NCBI GenBank assembly: GCA_001970955.1
Contig: MPUH01000464.1
Coordinates: forward strand, 1-52,509
Direction: 5' to 3'
Origin: Stentor coeruleus
Lineage: Eukaryota; Ciliophora; Heterotrichea; Heterotrichida; Stentoridae
DNA: 52,509 nt
The notes below the pieces were generated by a model, which was not told where the DNA came from, made no database searches, and saw nothing but the letters and a program-made list of their open reading frames with translations. Positions 52,405 to 52,509 of the stretch are shown here, one piece after another. How positions within the stretch are numbered: the stretch's first letter is position 1; each line of letters begins with the position of its first letter. Both the position numbers and the translations under genes were made by a program.

Positions 52405-52509
52405 TTATATGGTTAAAAGTGAAAATCTTGCAGCTAATGGCAAATGATCTGAAGGATATTTTTCATTTGGTAATCCACACACTCCTCTTAAATCTTCCAA
52501 GTCTAAAAC
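52405..52509 (-). CDS. C-terminal end of CCR4/nocturnin-type nuclease (partial)
   Basis: 34 codons plus TAA, open to the right edge, so the N-terminus lies outside the window. It reads GVCGLPNEKYPSDHLPLAAR then FSLLTI and stop. The PSDHxPL motif with LPN before it is the last active-site segment of the endonuclease/exonuclease/phosphatase family, where Asp and His take part in catalysis, and the form LPxxxYPSDHLxL is typical of the CCR4, Angel and nocturnin branch, which trims poly(A) or acts on NADP(H). Which of these it is cannot be told from the tail. Confidence 0.75.
   Translation of the reverse strand, partial: VLDLEDLRGVCGLPNEKYPSDHLPLAARFSLLTI

Noticed and set aside
1..52509. CRISPR arrays, transposons, viral or toxin genes
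   Set aside because: No regularly spaced repeat array, transposase, integrase or viral protein was recognised on either strand.

Overview
The window looks like macronuclear DNA of a heterotrich ciliate, most probably Stentor or a close relative. Five genes are interrupted by a total of nine introns, each exactly 15 nt, with GT(A/G) at the 5' end, AG at the 3' end and an A at position 10 in all nine. The DNA is AT-rich and genes are compact, on either strand. Every tryptophan I read in the conserved domains is TGG. Genes end in TAA (most), TAG (three or four) or TGA (one, the cyclin), so the code looks standard. This argues against Blepharisma, where TGA encodes Trp. The species is an inference.

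Layout. 0.9-7 kb: a coiled-coil protein (-), a two-pass Cache-like/HAMP/TPR/vWA-like receptor (+) and a short POC5-like centriole protein (+). 7.6-15 kb: mitochondrial phosphate carrier (-), a GYF-domain protein (-) whose start lies only 14 bp from that of a divergent multipass membrane protein (+), an EDC4/Ge-1-like decapping scaffold (-) and a peroxisomal acyl-CoA oxidase (-). 16-24 kb: an MFS transporter (+), a membrane RBR ubiquitin ligase (-), a helical-repeat protein probably for mitochondria (-), tRNA-Asn(GUU) (+) and a small basic protein (-). 24.4-34.9 kb: DENN protein (+), R2R3-like MYB protein (-), a USP-family protein lacking its catalytic Cys and His (-), a protein kinase fused to a RING-H2 domain (+) and a small unknown (-). 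35.8-42 kb: the largest gene, 28 WD40 repeats followed by a six-helix TRP-like channel and a coiled coil. 43.9-52.5 kb: a PHO80-like cyclin (-), a basic unknown (-), AP-3 delta adaptin (+), PI4-kinase beta (-) and the 3' end of a CCR4/nocturnin-type nuclease (-) running off the right edge.

The genes do not form an operon or an obvious pathway. They are independently transcribed cellular genes, with themes of signalling at membranes (receptor, WD40-TRP channel, PI4-kinase, AP-3, DENN), ubiquitin (RBR, pseudo-USP, kinase-RING) and mRNA decay (EDC4-like, CCR4-like). There is no CRISPR array and no recognisable transposon or virus.

Four single N characters (29837, 32967, 40068, 46889) are each flanked by near-identical sequence on both sides. 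They are overlapping contigs placed end to end. Two of them cut genes: the kinase-RING gene and the WD40-TRP gene each become one clean reading frame once the repeated stretch is counted once. Spacers of 0.3-2 kb hold no convincing genes, but show a regular skew: sense strand C-rich and G-poor before genes, G-rich and C-poor after them.
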